From JAVKFY01 sp040223615 (GTDB taxonomy: Bacteria > Pseudomonadota > Alphaproteobacteria > GCA-2731375): 64,000 nucleotides of DNA. Below the pieces are notes generated by a model, which had not been told where the DNA came from, searched no databases, and worked only from the letters and a program-made list of their open reading frames with translations. Shown piece after piece: positions 53,084-61,824 of the stretch. The translations under genes were made by a program, and so were the position numbers. The stretch is taken from NCBI GenBank assembly GCA_040223615.1, contig JAVKFY010000055.1, forward strand, positions 16,362 through 80,361, read 5' to 3'. Within the stretch, counting starts at the first letter, position 1. Every line of letters begins with the position of its first letter.

Positions 53084-53995
53084 CTATCGAATCGTGAACA
53101 GGGCGAACACGGTCTGCTTGTCGCGATGGCGACCGCCCAGCCCGCCTGCCCAGTAGGCGCCGGCGGCACCGATCAGCAGCGACGCGGCGACCACGAAGGC
53201 GGCGATGACGGAGACCTTGCGCGCCGCCTCCGCCGCTTCGAGCGTCGACTCCCGCGCCTCGCGCACTTCGGCGAAGGCCGCATCGACGCGAGCCATGGCT
53301 TCCTCTTCGCCGAGCCCGGTGTTTCGGGCGATCATGCTGGCGAGATACTGCCTATCCTCGGCCGGAAGCTGCTCCTCGTCGATATTCTGCACCAGGATCC
53401 GCACCGCCTCGGCGGCCGACCGGTCGAGGTCTTCGGCCGGCGGCACATCGACGGCATCGGCCGGTGTCCGGAACAGCCGGTCCAGCGTGTAGCTGGAACT
53501 GAGGTCGTCGGCGCTGGCCGCAGCGGCGGCACCGCCGGCCGCAACGGCCGCACCGGCCGCGCTGCCGACGACCTTGGCGCCAACGTTCGCCGTCGTCGTG
53601 GCGGTACCACTCAGCAGCAGGGCGCCCATAATCGCGCCCAACGCCCAGACCAGCAGGCCATGGGTACCGTCGCGGACGTCGACTTCATGCTCGGTCGCAT
53701 CCGGCACCCGCCGGCGCATCCGGCCCGCCAGGTAGGCGCCGCACATGAAGCTGGAGGTCGCCACCCAGATCATCCAGATCGCCACGGCGATCAGCGCCAG
53801 GGTCGGCGGCACGCCTTCGCCTTGCAGCGGCGAGACCAGGCTGAGCCCGACGGCGGTGCCGAAGCTGCCCAGCACGAACGCGATCGCCGACGCCAGGATG
53901 GCGCCCGCGATGATCGCCGGCCAGTCGATGTAGGAGGTTGATGAATTTTCCACGATTGGCGCTGCCGCAACAGTGCCTGCGCTTGTGACTGCCAT
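53084..53995 (-). CDS. Membrane protein of unknown function, two TM blocks
   Basis: 303 aa. Hydrophobic segments at ~23-50 (DWPAIIAGAILASAIAFVLG), ~63-90, ~112-130 and near the C-terminus (VSVIAAFVVAASLLIGAAGAYWAGG). Between them lies an acidic region (~150-255) rich in Ala/Glu/Asp (LDRSAAEAVRILVQNIDEEQLPAEDRQYLASMIARNTGLGEEEA), likely cytosolic helices. A family name is not recognised; similar alphaproteobacterial membrane proteins accompany stress-response genes. GGGAG precedes the ATG. It is flanked by two tiny single-TM peptides (24 and 23 aa) in the same direction. Confidence 0.7.
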   Translation of the reverse strand: MAVTSAGTVAAAPIVENSSTSYIDWPAIIAGAILASAIAFVLGSFGTAVGLSLVSPLQGEGVPPTLALIAVAIWMIWVATSSFMCGAYLAGRMRRRVPDATEHEVDVRDGTHGLLVWALGAIMGALLLSGTATTTANVGAKVVGSAAGAAVAAGGAAAAASADDLSSSYTLDRLFRTPADAVDVPPAEDLDRSAAEAVRILVQNIDEEQLPAEDRQYLASMIARNTGLGEEEAMARVDAAFAEVREARESTLEAAEAARKVSVIAAFVVAASLLIGAAGAYWAGGLGGRHRDKQTVFALFTIR

Positions 53996-54012
53996 ATTCT
54001 TGCTCCCGACCG

Positions 54013-54087
54013 TTAGCCGAGACCGAAGAACGAAAGAATCGCGAGAATGACGACCACGAGGCCGACGAGATAGATGATGCCGTGCAT
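54013..54087 (-). CDS. 24-aa hydrophobic peptide
   Basis: A 25-codon frame beginning MHGIIYLVGLVVVI and ending LSFFGLG: a single transmembrane segment with an N-terminal His. GGAGG lies 8 bases before the ATG, the same layout as the 23-aa peptide at 52997. Peptides starting M-x-x-IIYLVGLVVV are seen in other alphaproteobacteria without known function, so I treat this as real. It precedes the 303-aa membrane protein by 17 bases. Confidence 0.65.
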   Translation of the reverse strand: MHGIIYLVGLVVVILAILSFFGLG

Positions 54088-54196
54088 CTGAGTGCCCTCC
54101 GACTGTCTGGCCACTCGACGGCCCGACTTCGGATTGTGAACGTCCGTGGACGGAACTCGTTCCCGGCGTGAGCGCGGTGCGGCAGATGGTGGCTGG

Positions 54197-54964
54197 CTAC
54201 TTGGCGAGGAAGCGGCCGCCGTTGATGTGGATCGCCTGGCCGGTGATGTAGCCGCCCTGCGGCCCGACCAGCAGCCGGATCATCGCCGCGATCTCCTCGA
54301 CCTCGCCGAGCCGGCCGATCGGCACGCCCGAGGCGCCGAGGTTGTTCGGCAGCGCGCCGGCCGACGCCCCGCGCACAGTGGCGATGGCGCCGGGCACGAT
54401 CGCGTTGACGGTGATCTTGTGCGGCGCCAGCTCCATCGACAGGCCGCGAATGAAGCCCTCCAGCCCGGCCTTGGAGGCGTTCACGTGAACCCGCTCGGTG
54501 GTACCGATGTGGTTCGACATGCCGGACAGACCGATGAAGGCACCGCCGCCGCGCGCGATCATCTGCGGCACGGTGGCCTTGGCCAGGATGAAGGCGCCGT
54601 CCAGCGCCACCGACATGATCTCGCGCCACTCCGCGAAGTCCATCTCCAGGAACGGCGTCTGGCGCCGCAGGCCGGCGTTGGAAATGGCGATATCGACGCC
54701 GCCGAAGGCCTGCACCGCGGCGCTCACCATCGCCGCCACCGCCGGCGCGTCGGACACGTCGGCCCGGTACGCCAGTGCCCTTCCGCCGGCGCCGCTGATC
54801 TCGTCGGCGACCGCCTGAATCGCCGCCTCGTCGCGGCGTCCGTTGACCACCACGGCGGCGCCATCATCGGCCAGCGCCAACGCCGTCGCGCGGCCGATAT
54901 TCTTGCCCGCGCCGGTGACGATCGCGACTTTTCCGGCCAGCGGCTTCGCCGTCGCTTGTGCCAT
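54197..54964 (-). CDS. SDR family oxidoreductase with altered active site
   Basis: 255 aa. Short-chain dehydrogenase: NAD(P)-binding VAIVTGAGKNIGRATALALADDG, ISNAGLRRQTP (NAG), substrate Ser in FIGLSGMSNHIG. The catalytic Tyr-x-x-x-Lys reads RVHVNASKAGLEG: Lys is present, Tyr is Val, with a His beside it. This HV variant is known in an SDR subgroup and may use a different proton donor. It ends GGYITGQAIHINGGRFLAK. The ATG at 54964 is chosen over a longer frame. Divergent from the esterase. Substrate unknown. Confidence 0.88.
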   Translation of the reverse strand: MAQATAKPLAGKVAIVTGAGKNIGRATALALADDGAAVVVNGRRDEAAIQAVADEISGAGGRALAYRADVSDAPAVAAMVSAAVQAFGGVDIAISNAGLRRQTPFLEMDFAEWREIMSVALDGAFILAKATVPQMIARGGGAFIGLSGMSNHIGTTERVHVNASKAGLEGFIRGLSMELAPHKITVNAIVPGAIATVRGASAGALPNNLGASGVPIGRLGEVEEIAAMIRLLVGPQGGYITGQAIHINGGRFLAK

Positions 54965-55032
54965 GGACCGTCCTCCAATTTGGCAAGCGTCTAGCTTAGT
55001 GCAACCATGTCGCAACAGACAGGGAGGACGGT

Positions 55033-56547
55033 TTGGCACCGACAATCCGGATCGCTCAGGGCAAGCTCGCCGGCGCGCTCGACGACGGCATCCAGGCGTT
55101 TCGCGGCGTTCCCTATGCCACCGCGCCCCGCTTCGCGCCGCCCGGCCCCGCGCCGACCTGGTCCGGCACCCGAGAGGCCACTGATCCGGGCCCGCAATCG
55201 CCGCAGATCGATGACCGGGACGAGCGTTTCGGCCGCTCCGCGCAACCGCAAGCCGAGGATTGCCTGAGCCTGAACATCTGGCACCCGGCCGACGCCGAGG
55301 GCCTGCCGGTGATGGTGTTCATCCACGGCGGCGGCTTCCAGACCGGCGGTGGCGGACATCCCTGCTACGACGGCGCGACGTTGGCGCGACGCGGCCAGGT
55401 GGTCGTGGTGACCCTGCAATACCGGCTCGGCGTGCTCGGCCTGTTGTGGCACCCGGCGCTGGGCCGGCCCGATGCCGAATTCGACGGCAACTGGTGCATG
55501 CAGGACCTGCTCGCGGGCCTGCGCTGGGTGCACGACAATATTTCCGCCTTCGGCGGCGACGCCGGCAATCTGACGCTGTTCGGCGAGTCGGCCGGCGGTG
55601 TCGCGGTGGCGCAGCTCTGCCTGTCGCCGGCCGCCCGGCCACTGATTCGCCGCGCCGTGATCCAGAGCGCCTCGCCGAACGCCGTCGGCCGGGCCCAGCA
55701 CGAGGCCGCCGCCGCGACCTTCCTGAGCGAGACCGGCAGCGCCGCCGATGCCGAGGCGCTGCGCGCGCTGCCGCTCGAAGCCGTGTTGGCGGCGCAGCCG
55801 GCCTGGGCGGGCACGGTCGGGGCCGGACGGCCGGCGCCGCGTCCGATGGTCGACGGCAAGTTGCTGCCGGACTGGCCCAACGCCATCGCCGACAGCAGCC
55901 AGCTCGCCGGCCTCGACATCATGGTCAGCTACTGCCGCGACGAATATGCCTTCATGGCCTGCGACATGGCGAACCGGCCAACGAACGACGACGCGCTGTT
56001 CGACGCGCTGGGCAGGAGTGGATATCCGCCATCACTGCTCGCCACCTATCGCGAGGCGCGCCGATCACGCGGTCAGAGCGACGACGCGCTGTCATTGTGG
56101 ATCGCGATCCAGACCGACGCCCTGATCCGCGTCCCGGCGCTCGATTTTCTGGCCCGGCACTCGGCGCGCGGCGGAACCGGCTATGCTTGCGCGGTGACCT
56201 GGGAAAGCACGTTCACGCCAGCCGGCTTCGATCGGCCGCTCGGCGCCTGCCACACCATCGAACTGCCGCTGCTGTTCGGGCGCAACGATGCCTCGCCGAC
56301 CCTGGCCCGCCTGGCCGGCACCGGCGCCGAGGCGGCGGCCGTCTCGACGCTGATCCAGGACGCCTGGATCGCCTTTGCCCGCACCGGCAGCCCCGCGACC
56401 CCCGCGACCGGCGATTGGCCCGGCTTCGCCGCGCCGGACCGCGCCACCATGTGCCTGAACAACGAAGCTCGGCTGGAACACGACCCCTGGGGCGACGAAC
56501 GCGCCGCCATGCAGGGCGCGCTCGCCGCCATCGACGCCGCCGCCTGA
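55033..56547 (+). CDS. Type B carboxylesterase/lipase family protein
   Basis: 504 aa alpha/beta-hydrolase of the carboxylesterase (PnbA-like) family. Seen: IQAFRGVPYATAPRFAPPGPAP near the N-terminus, LPVMVFIHGGGFQTGGGG (oxyanion hole), the nucleophile elbow TLFGESAGGVAVAQL (GESAG), IMVSYCRDEYAFM, with the acid and a C-terminal His in GACHTIELPLLFG. It hydrolyses ester substrates. TTG start at 55033, preceded by AGGGAGGA. Followed 12 bases later by the amidase gene on the same strand, so perhaps both degrade one ester/amide compound. Confidence 0.9.
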   Translation: MAPTIRIAQGKLAGALDDGIQAFRGVPYATAPRFAPPGPAPTWSGTREATDPGPQSPQIDDRDERFGRSAQPQAEDCLSLNIWHPADAEGLPVMVFIHGGGFQTGGGGHPCYDGATLARRGQVVVVTLQYRLGVLGLLWHPALGRPDAEFDGNWCMQDLLAGLRWVHDNISAFGGDAGNLTLFGESAGGVAVAQLCLSPAARPLIRRAVIQSASPNAVGRAQHEAAAATFLSETGSAADAEALRALPLEAVLAAQPAWAGTVGAGRPAPRPMVDGKLLPDWPNAIADSSQLAGLDIMVSYCRDEYAFMACDMANRPTNDDALFDALGRSGYPPSLLATYREARRSRGQSDDALSLWIAIQTDALIRVPALDFLARHSARGGTGYACAVTWESTFTPAGFDRPLGACHTIELPLLFGRNDASPTLARLAGTGAEAAAVSTLIQDAWIAFARTGSPATPATGDWPGFAAPDRATMCLNNEARLEHDPWGDERAAMQGALAAIDAAA

Positions 56548-56558
56548 AGGAGCCCGCC

Positions 56559-57959
56559 ATGGCCAAGACCGATCTGACACAACTGGAGCTGACTGACGTC
56601 GCCCGGCGTCTCGCCAAGAAAGAGGTATCGCCGGTCGAGCTGACCAAGGCGGTGCTGCGGCGCATCGAGAAGACCGACAAGAAGCTCTCCAGCTACGCCC
56701 TGGTCACCGCCGACCTGGCGTTGAAGCAGGCCAAGAAGGCCGAGGCCGAGCTTGCCAAGGGCCGGGTCAAGGGGCCGCTGCATGGCGTGCCGATCGCGGT
56801 CAAGGACCTGTGCTGTACCAAGGGCATCGTCACCGCAGCCGGCACCAAGGTGCACGGCAAGTTCAAACCGAAGCTGGACAGCACCGTGGTGGCCCGCTTC
56901 GCCGCCGCCGGCGCGGTGCTGCTCGGCAAGTTGCAGATGACCGAGGGCGCCTTCGCCGAGCACCACCCCGACGTGAAGGTACCGAAGAACCCGTGGGGCG
57001 CCGACTACTGGTGCGGCGCCTCGTCCAGCGGCTCCGGCGTCGCCACGGCGGCCGGCCTGTGCTTCGGCTCGATCGGCTCCGACACCGGCGGCTCGATCCG
57101 CTTCCCGTCGGCCGCCAACGGCGTCACCGGCCTGAAGCCGACCTGGGGCCGGGTGTCGCGCTTCGGCGTGTTCGACCTGGCGCCGAGCCTGGACCATGTC
57201 GGGCCGATGGCGCGCTCGGCGGCCGACTGCGCCGCCCTGCTGGGCGCCATCGCCGGCGCCGACAAGAATGACCCGACGGCGGCGCAGGTGCCGGTGCCGA
57301 ACTACCTGGCCGGCCTGGAACGCGGCATCCGCGGGCTGAAGATCGGCATCGACGACCGCTACAACGCCAAGGGCGTCGACACCGCCACCGTGGCGATGAC
57401 CAAGCGGGCGGCGCACATGCTGAGCGAGATCGGCGCCGAGCTGGTCGATGTCCGTTTCCCCGACGTCGACCGCGTCGTGCGCGAATGGCTGCCGCATTGC
57501 GCCGTCGAGACGGCCTTTGCGCACAAAGACACCTATCCCAAGCGCAAGGGCGACTACGGCCCGGCACTGGCCGGCCTGATCGATGCCGGCCGCGAGGTAT
57601 CCGGCCTCGACTACCAGGGCATCCTGCTGAACCGGGCCGAATTTTCCGGCCGGGTGCAGGCGGTGTTCGAGGATTGCGACCTGATCCTGATGCCGGCGAT
57701 GCCCTATGCCGCGCCGACGCTGGAGATGATGGCGACGCTGGGCGAGGATCCCGACGCGATCAATACGCTGCTACGCTTCACCGCGCCGATCGACTATTCA
57801 GGCAATCCGGCGCTGACCATGCCCGGCGGCATGACCGAGACCGGCGTCCCGATCGGCTTCCAGCTGGTCGGCCGGCACTTCGAGGAAGACACCGTGCTGC
57901 GCGCCGGCGCCGCCTTCCAGCGCGCCACCGACTGGCACAAGGCCCGACCGAAGCTGTAG
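56559..57959 (+). CDS. Amidase signature family protein
   Basis: 466 aa. Amidase-signature hydrolase of the GatA-like type. The Ser-cis-Ser-Lys triad is visible: Lys in PIAVKDLCCTKG, cis-Ser and nucleophile in the GASSSGSGVATAAG...GSDTGGSIRFPSAANG segment. C-terminal FTAPIDYSGNPALTMPGG and PIGFQLVGRHFEEDTVLRAG are family features. ATG at 56559. Hydrolyses an amide; no GatB/C nearby, so not the tRNA amidotransferase. Co-directional with the esterase; a REP-like hairpin follows at 57986. Confidence 0.9.
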   Translation: MAKTDLTQLELTDVARRLAKKEVSPVELTKAVLRRIEKTDKKLSSYALVTADLALKQAKKAEAELAKGRVKGPLHGVPIAVKDLCCTKGIVTAAGTKVHGKFKPKLDSTVVARFAAAGAVLLGKLQMTEGAFAEHHPDVKVPKNPWGADYWCGASSSGSGVATAAGLCFGSIGSDTGGSIRFPSAANGVTGLKPTWGRVSRFGVFDLAPSLDHVGPMARSAADCAALLGAIAGADKNDPTAAQVPVPNYLAGLERGIRGLKIGIDDRYNAKGVDTATVAMTKRAAHMLSEIGAELVDVRFPDVDRVVREWLPHCAVETAFAHKDTYPKRKGDYGPALAGLIDAGREVSGLDYQGILLNRAEFSGRVQAVFEDCDLILMPAMPYAAPTLEMMATLGEDPDAINTLLRFTAPIDYSGNPALTMPGGMTETGVPIGFQLVGRHFEEDTVLRAGAAFQRATDWHKARPKL

Positions 57960-57985
57960 GCGTTTCATGCCTGAATAAGAATACG

Positions 57986-58025
57986 CGTCATCCCGGCCGC
58001 AGCGCAGCGGAGAGCCGGGATGACG
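57986..58025. repeat. REP-like hairpin
   Basis: CGTCATCCCGGC, 16 bases, GCCGGGATGACG: a perfect 12-bp inverted repeat ending in the CGTCA/TGACG caps. It is in the 111-base gap between two convergent genes and may terminate both. It shares the GTCAT caps with the double-palindrome elements at 34715 and 61696 but has different arms. Confidence 0.7.
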
Positions 58026-58070
58026 AACTGTGTTGGACTGTTTCGGTCCGGACCGGAATCGCCAAGTCGC

Positions 58071-59249
58071 CTACATGTCCGCCAGGTAGGCGATGGCGGC
58101 CTCCGCGCCGCCCGAGGCGTGCGGGATGCCCGCTGTCCTCATCGCCAGCTCGATGGTCGACAGCGCGCCCAGCAGCATCGGCTCGTTCAGGTCGCCCAGG
58201 TGGCCGATGCGGAACACCTTGCCGGCCAGCCGGGTCAGGCCGCCGCCCAGCGACAGGTTGTAGCGTGTCGCCGCCTTGCGCAGCGCCTCCGCGTCGTGGC
58301 CTTCGGGCATGAGCACGGCGGTGACCGAGTTCGACAGCCGGTCCGGCACCTGACAGAACAGCCGCGGCCCCTCGCCGGCGCCGCCCCAGGCCTTCACCGC
58401 GCGTCGGGTCGCCTCGCCGAACCGGGTGTGGCGGGCGAAGACCTGCTCCAGGCCCTCCTCCTCCAGCATGTGCAGGGATTCGTTCAGGCCGAAGAACATG
58501 TGCACCGGCACGGTGCCGGGGAAATCCTGCGGCTCGCGGCCCTCCAACGTGCGCCAGTCGAGATACTTGCGCGGCAGCGTCGCCTGCTTCGAGGCCGCCA
58601 GCGCCTTCTCCGACACGCCAGTAAAGCCGAGCCCGGTTGGCAGCATCAAGCCCTTCTGGGAGCCGCCGACGGCGACGTCGACGCCCCACTCGTCCATCCG
58701 GAAATCGATGCTCCCGAGCGACGAGATGGTGTCCGACATCAGCAGCGCCGGGTGCTTCGCCGCGTCCATCGCCTTGCGGTAACCCGCCACTGGGTGGGTC
58801 ATGCCGGTCGCGGTCTCGTTGTGCACCGCCAGAACGCCCTTGATCTCGTGCCCGGTGTCGGCCTCCAGCCGCGCCTGCAGCGCCTCCGCCGTGACGCCCT
58901 GGTCCCAGTCGGCCGGCAGGGTTTCGGCGCGCACGCCCAGGTGCTCCGCCATCGTTGCCCAGCGCTCGGAGAAGAAGCCGGATTCCATCACCAGCACCAG
59001 GTCGCCCGGCGAGAACACGTTGACGATGCTGGCTTCCCAGGCGCCGTGGCCGGTCGAGGGATAGATGAACAGCCGCTGCTCGGTCTTCAGCACCCGCATC
59101 AGGCCGGCGTGGCAGTAGCGGTGGATGTCCATGAACTCCGGCGCGAAGAAGTCCATCGACGGCGAGGCCATCGCCTTCAAGACGCGTTCGGGGATGTTCG
59201 TCGGCCCCGGATTGAAGAAAAACGGCCGGCCCTGGCGCGCGGTGTTCAC
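58071..59249 (-). CDS. Serine-/alanine-glyoxylate aminotransferase family protein (class V)
   Basis: 392 aa PLP enzyme of the SGAT/AGAT type: transfers an amino group between Ser/Ala and glyoxylate. Seen: FFNPGPTNIPERVLKAM at the N-terminus, FIYPSTGHGAWEASIVNVFSPGD, VHNETATGMTHPV, the PLP Lys in AVGGSQKGLMLPTGLGF and RIGHLGDLNEPMLLGALS at the C-terminus. GAGGAGG precedes the GTG start. A housekeeping or glyoxylate-detoxifying role is likely. Convergent with the amidase. Confidence 0.92.
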   Translation of the reverse strand: MNTARQGRPFFFNPGPTNIPERVLKAMASPSMDFFAPEFMDIHRYCHAGLMRVLKTEQRLFIYPSTGHGAWEASIVNVFSPGDLVLVMESGFFSERWATMAEHLGVRAETLPADWDQGVTAEALQARLEADTGHEIKGVLAVHNETATGMTHPVAGYRKAMDAAKHPALLMSDTISSLGSIDFRMDEWGVDVAVGGSQKGLMLPTGLGFTGVSEKALAASKQATLPRKYLDWRTLEGREPQDFPGTVPVHMFFGLNESLHMLEEEGLEQVFARHTRFGEATRRAVKAWGGAGEGPRLFCQVPDRLSNSVTAVLMPEGHDAEALRKAATRYNLSLGGGLTRLAGKVFRIGHLGDLNEPMLLGALSTIELAMRTAGIPHASGGAEAAIAYLADM

Positions 59250-59682
59250 GTGATCGTCCTCCTCGGCGCGAGCGCTGGTCCGCGCCCGCCGTCGTTCTGC
59301 CCCATGCCGCCTGGCACGGCAAGAACCGGATAGCCCGATTGGTCCGGTCCACCCGACGAACCGCCATCACGCGAAACGCCCAAGCTGTTCCTGGATCGCG
59401 AGTCGATGATCGTGCGCGGATAATCCGCCGACCAGCGCATTGTCTACGACACCGGCAGGGTGGTTACGGTCGCGCGGATCGCCAGCACCGCCAAGGCGAT
59501 ATTGGCCGATCCTGAGATCGCCTTCGTGCACCTGCGGTGGTCGACCGGCAATTGCCACCACGCGCACTGAATCGGATTAAGAAGAACGCCCGCCAAGCGA
59601 TTCAAACGAAACAACAATCCAAGCCGCGCGGCGCTTTCGCGGGACCTGACCCGATCGCCAAGCTTCGCCGGCTAAGTGATTC
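59250..59682. other. 433-bp stretch without a supported gene
   Basis: No convincing gene. The best candidate is an open + strand stretch at 59424-59567 with ~48 codons (..RIVYDTGRVVTVARIAST.., ..IAFVHLRWSTGNCHHAH) that has amino-acid-like composition but no good start; it could be a gene remnant. Several short frames overlap it on the other strand. No RNA gene or terminator was recognised. Confidence 0.4.
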
Positions 59683-59907
59683 TCAAGACTCGTCGATCCG
59701 CCTGCGCGCCTTCTCGCGATACCGCGTTCGCGCGACCAGGCCGCCAACCACCACCGCAGCCAGCACGATGACCGGCAACACATGCGCCGGCTCGGTGACG
59801 AAATGCCAGATGCCGGCGCTGGCGCCATGGTCGTGATTGCCGACATGCGCCACCGCGGTTACCGGCACGAATGCCGCCAGCACGCCCAGTCCGATCTGCG
59901 TTTTCAT
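59683..59907 (-). CDS. Small His-containing membrane protein in urease operon, HupE/UreJ-like
   Basis: 74 aa. A signal/TM segment (LGVLAAFVPVTAVA) is followed by AHVGNHDHGASAGIWHF, similar to the HxxHDHG Ni-permease start in HupE/UreJ, then a TM segment (VLPVIVLAAVVVGGLV) and a basic tail. It lies 23 bases downstream of ureG. An ATG at 59907 is chosen: AAGGGG lies 6 bases before it, and directly abuts an ATG two codons earlier. Nickel or metal binding is inferred from the His cluster and its place in the operon. Confidence 0.65.
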   Translation of the reverse strand: MKTQIGLGVLAAFVPVTAVAHVGNHDHGASAGIWHFVTEPAHVLPVIVLAAVVVGGLVARTRYREKARRRIDES

Positions 59908-59930
59908 GCTCATCCCCTTACTGCTTTTGC

Positions 59931-60572
<642 letters not shown>

Positions 60573-60584
60573 GCTTCTTGCCTC

Positions 60585-61223
60585 CTAGGACCGGAACAGC
60601 CGGGTATATTGGGTTTCGTGGTTGGCCGAGGCCCAGTCGACCATCACCGCCGCGCTGCCCAGGTCGGCGAGCGGCGCCTCGACCGCCAGTGCCGCGACCT
60701 CGGCCGCGACCGGCTCCAGCGCCGCGACCGCACGCAGCCCGTCGGACTGGCCCAGCGGCACCAGCCGGACCCCGGCACTGACCAAATTCGCCGCCCAGGC
60801 CAGCAGGTAGGCCGGCAGGCAGGTCGCCAGGGTCATCTCGTGGTGCGCGCAGACAACGGCCACCGCGAACGGATAGGGCGCGGTCGCGAACGGCAGGTGG
60901 ACCGGCCACGCGGCCCGCGCCGCCGTCAGGAAGGCGGCTCCTTGTGCCTCGGTCTCCAGCGCCAGTTCCGCCGTCGCCGGCAGCGCCTTGGCCAGAATGA
61001 GTAATTCTTCGGACGGATCGCGCCAGGCCTGCGCGAAAACCACCGCGTCGCACCAGCCGCTGCCATGGCGCAGATCGGCCGCCAGCCAGCTGGCCAGGTT
61101 CTCCCAGTCGGTCACCAGCCCCTGCTCGACCGCATATTCCAGGCCGTGGCTGTAGCTGAAGCTGCCGACCGGGAAGGCCGGCGACAGCCAGGTCTGCAGT
61201 TTCAGCAACTCAGTGGTGCTCAT
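60585..61223 (-). CDS. ureF: Urease accessory protein UreF
   Basis: 212 aa all-helical activator (GTPase-activating partner of UreG). Seen: LQTWLSPAFPVGSFSYSHGLEYAVEQG at the N-terminus and RLVPLGQSDGLRAVAALEPV near the C-terminus, both family-diagnostic. The ATG at 61223 overlaps the end of ureE by 14 bases; a longer frame is ureE shadow. Confidence 0.93.
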   Translation of the reverse strand: MSTTELLKLQTWLSPAFPVGSFSYSHGLEYAVEQGLVTDWENLASWLAADLRHGSGWCDAVVFAQAWRDPSEELLILAKALPATAELALETEAQGAAFLTAARAAWPVHLPFATAPYPFAVAVVCAHHEMTLATCLPAYLLAWAANLVSAGVRLVPLGQSDGLRAVAALEPVAAEVAALAVEAPLADLGSAAVMVDWASANHETQYTRLFRS

Positions 61224-61686
61224 GGCCGTGGCCCTGCCCATAAGAATGCCCGTGGTCGCCATAGGCGCCGCCTTCCGGCTGGAACGCGGCACGGACATGG
61301 CGCACGTCCGCACCCAGCCCTTGCAGCATCCCCTCGATCACATGGTCGGGCCGGATCAGGATGCGGTCGGGTTGGATTTCCGCCGCCAGGTGCCGGTTCC
61401 CAAGATGCCAGGCGACGCGCAGTTGCAGGTGCGGCTCGGCGCAGCGGACCTCCAGCAGGTCTTCGGCCGCCGCCCGTACCGCGATCCAGCCGCCGTCCGC
61501 CAGCCGCAAGCCGTCGCCGTCGGCCATCGCCTGGGCTTCCTTCAGGTCGAGCAGGACGTCCTTGCCGCCATCGGTGGTCAGCCGCAGGCGCCGGCGATGA
61601 CGGGTGTCGAAATCGAGCGTGACGGAGTCGCTTGCGTCGTCGGCCGGCCAGTCCCCGGCGGCGACATGCGCGATCGCGTGGTCCAT
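61210..61686 (-). CDS. ureE: Urease accessory protein UreE
   Basis: 158 aa nickel metallochaperone. The N-domain (DSVTLDFDTRHRRRLRLTTDGG) is followed by the metal-binding C-domain (WHLGNRHLAAEIQPDRILIRPDHVIEGML with HLGNRH and the conserved His). The tail is His-rich (DHGHSYGQGHGHEHH), a Ni-storage tail as in Klebsiella-type UreE. ATG at 61686, just 10 bases from the start of the double-palindrome repeat. It overlaps ureF by 14 bases. Confidence 0.92.
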   Translation of the reverse strand: MDHAIAHVAAGDWPADDASDSVTLDFDTRHRRRLRLTTDGGKDVLLDLKEAQAMADGDGLRLADGGWIAVRAAAEDLLEVRCAEPHLQLRVAWHLGNRHLAAEIQPDRILIRPDHVIEGMLQGLGADVRHVRAAFQPEGGAYGDHGHSYGQGHGHEHH

Positions 61687-61695
61687 TTCTACACC

Positions 61696-61788
61696 GTCAT
61701 GCCAGCGAAGGCTGGCATCCAGGGACGACAAGGCGAAGTCCTTGCACCTGACCAATGCTGCTTGGATTCCTGCCTTCGCAGGAATGAC
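61696..61788. repeat. Double-palindrome intergenic repeat, copy 2 (inverted)
   Basis: 93 bp between ureC and ureE. ATGCCAGC-GAAG-GCTGGCAT (61699-61718) and ATTCCTGC-CTTC-GCAGGAAT (61766-61785). The arms are identical to copy 1 at 34715-34808 and the loops differ, in reverse order and orientation. The region between the palindromes is not conserved. Likely a REP/BIME-like mobile or regulatory element inside the operon. Confidence 0.8.
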
Positions 61789-61824
61789 CGATGAGATAGA
61801 AGCAACACCTGCAACGTCATGACC

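Noticed and set aside
61699..61785. Peptide-like strings such as VMPAKAGIQ and CLRRND in short frames
   Set aside because: They are translations of the double-palindrome repeat, a common cause of false proteins, and not a gene.
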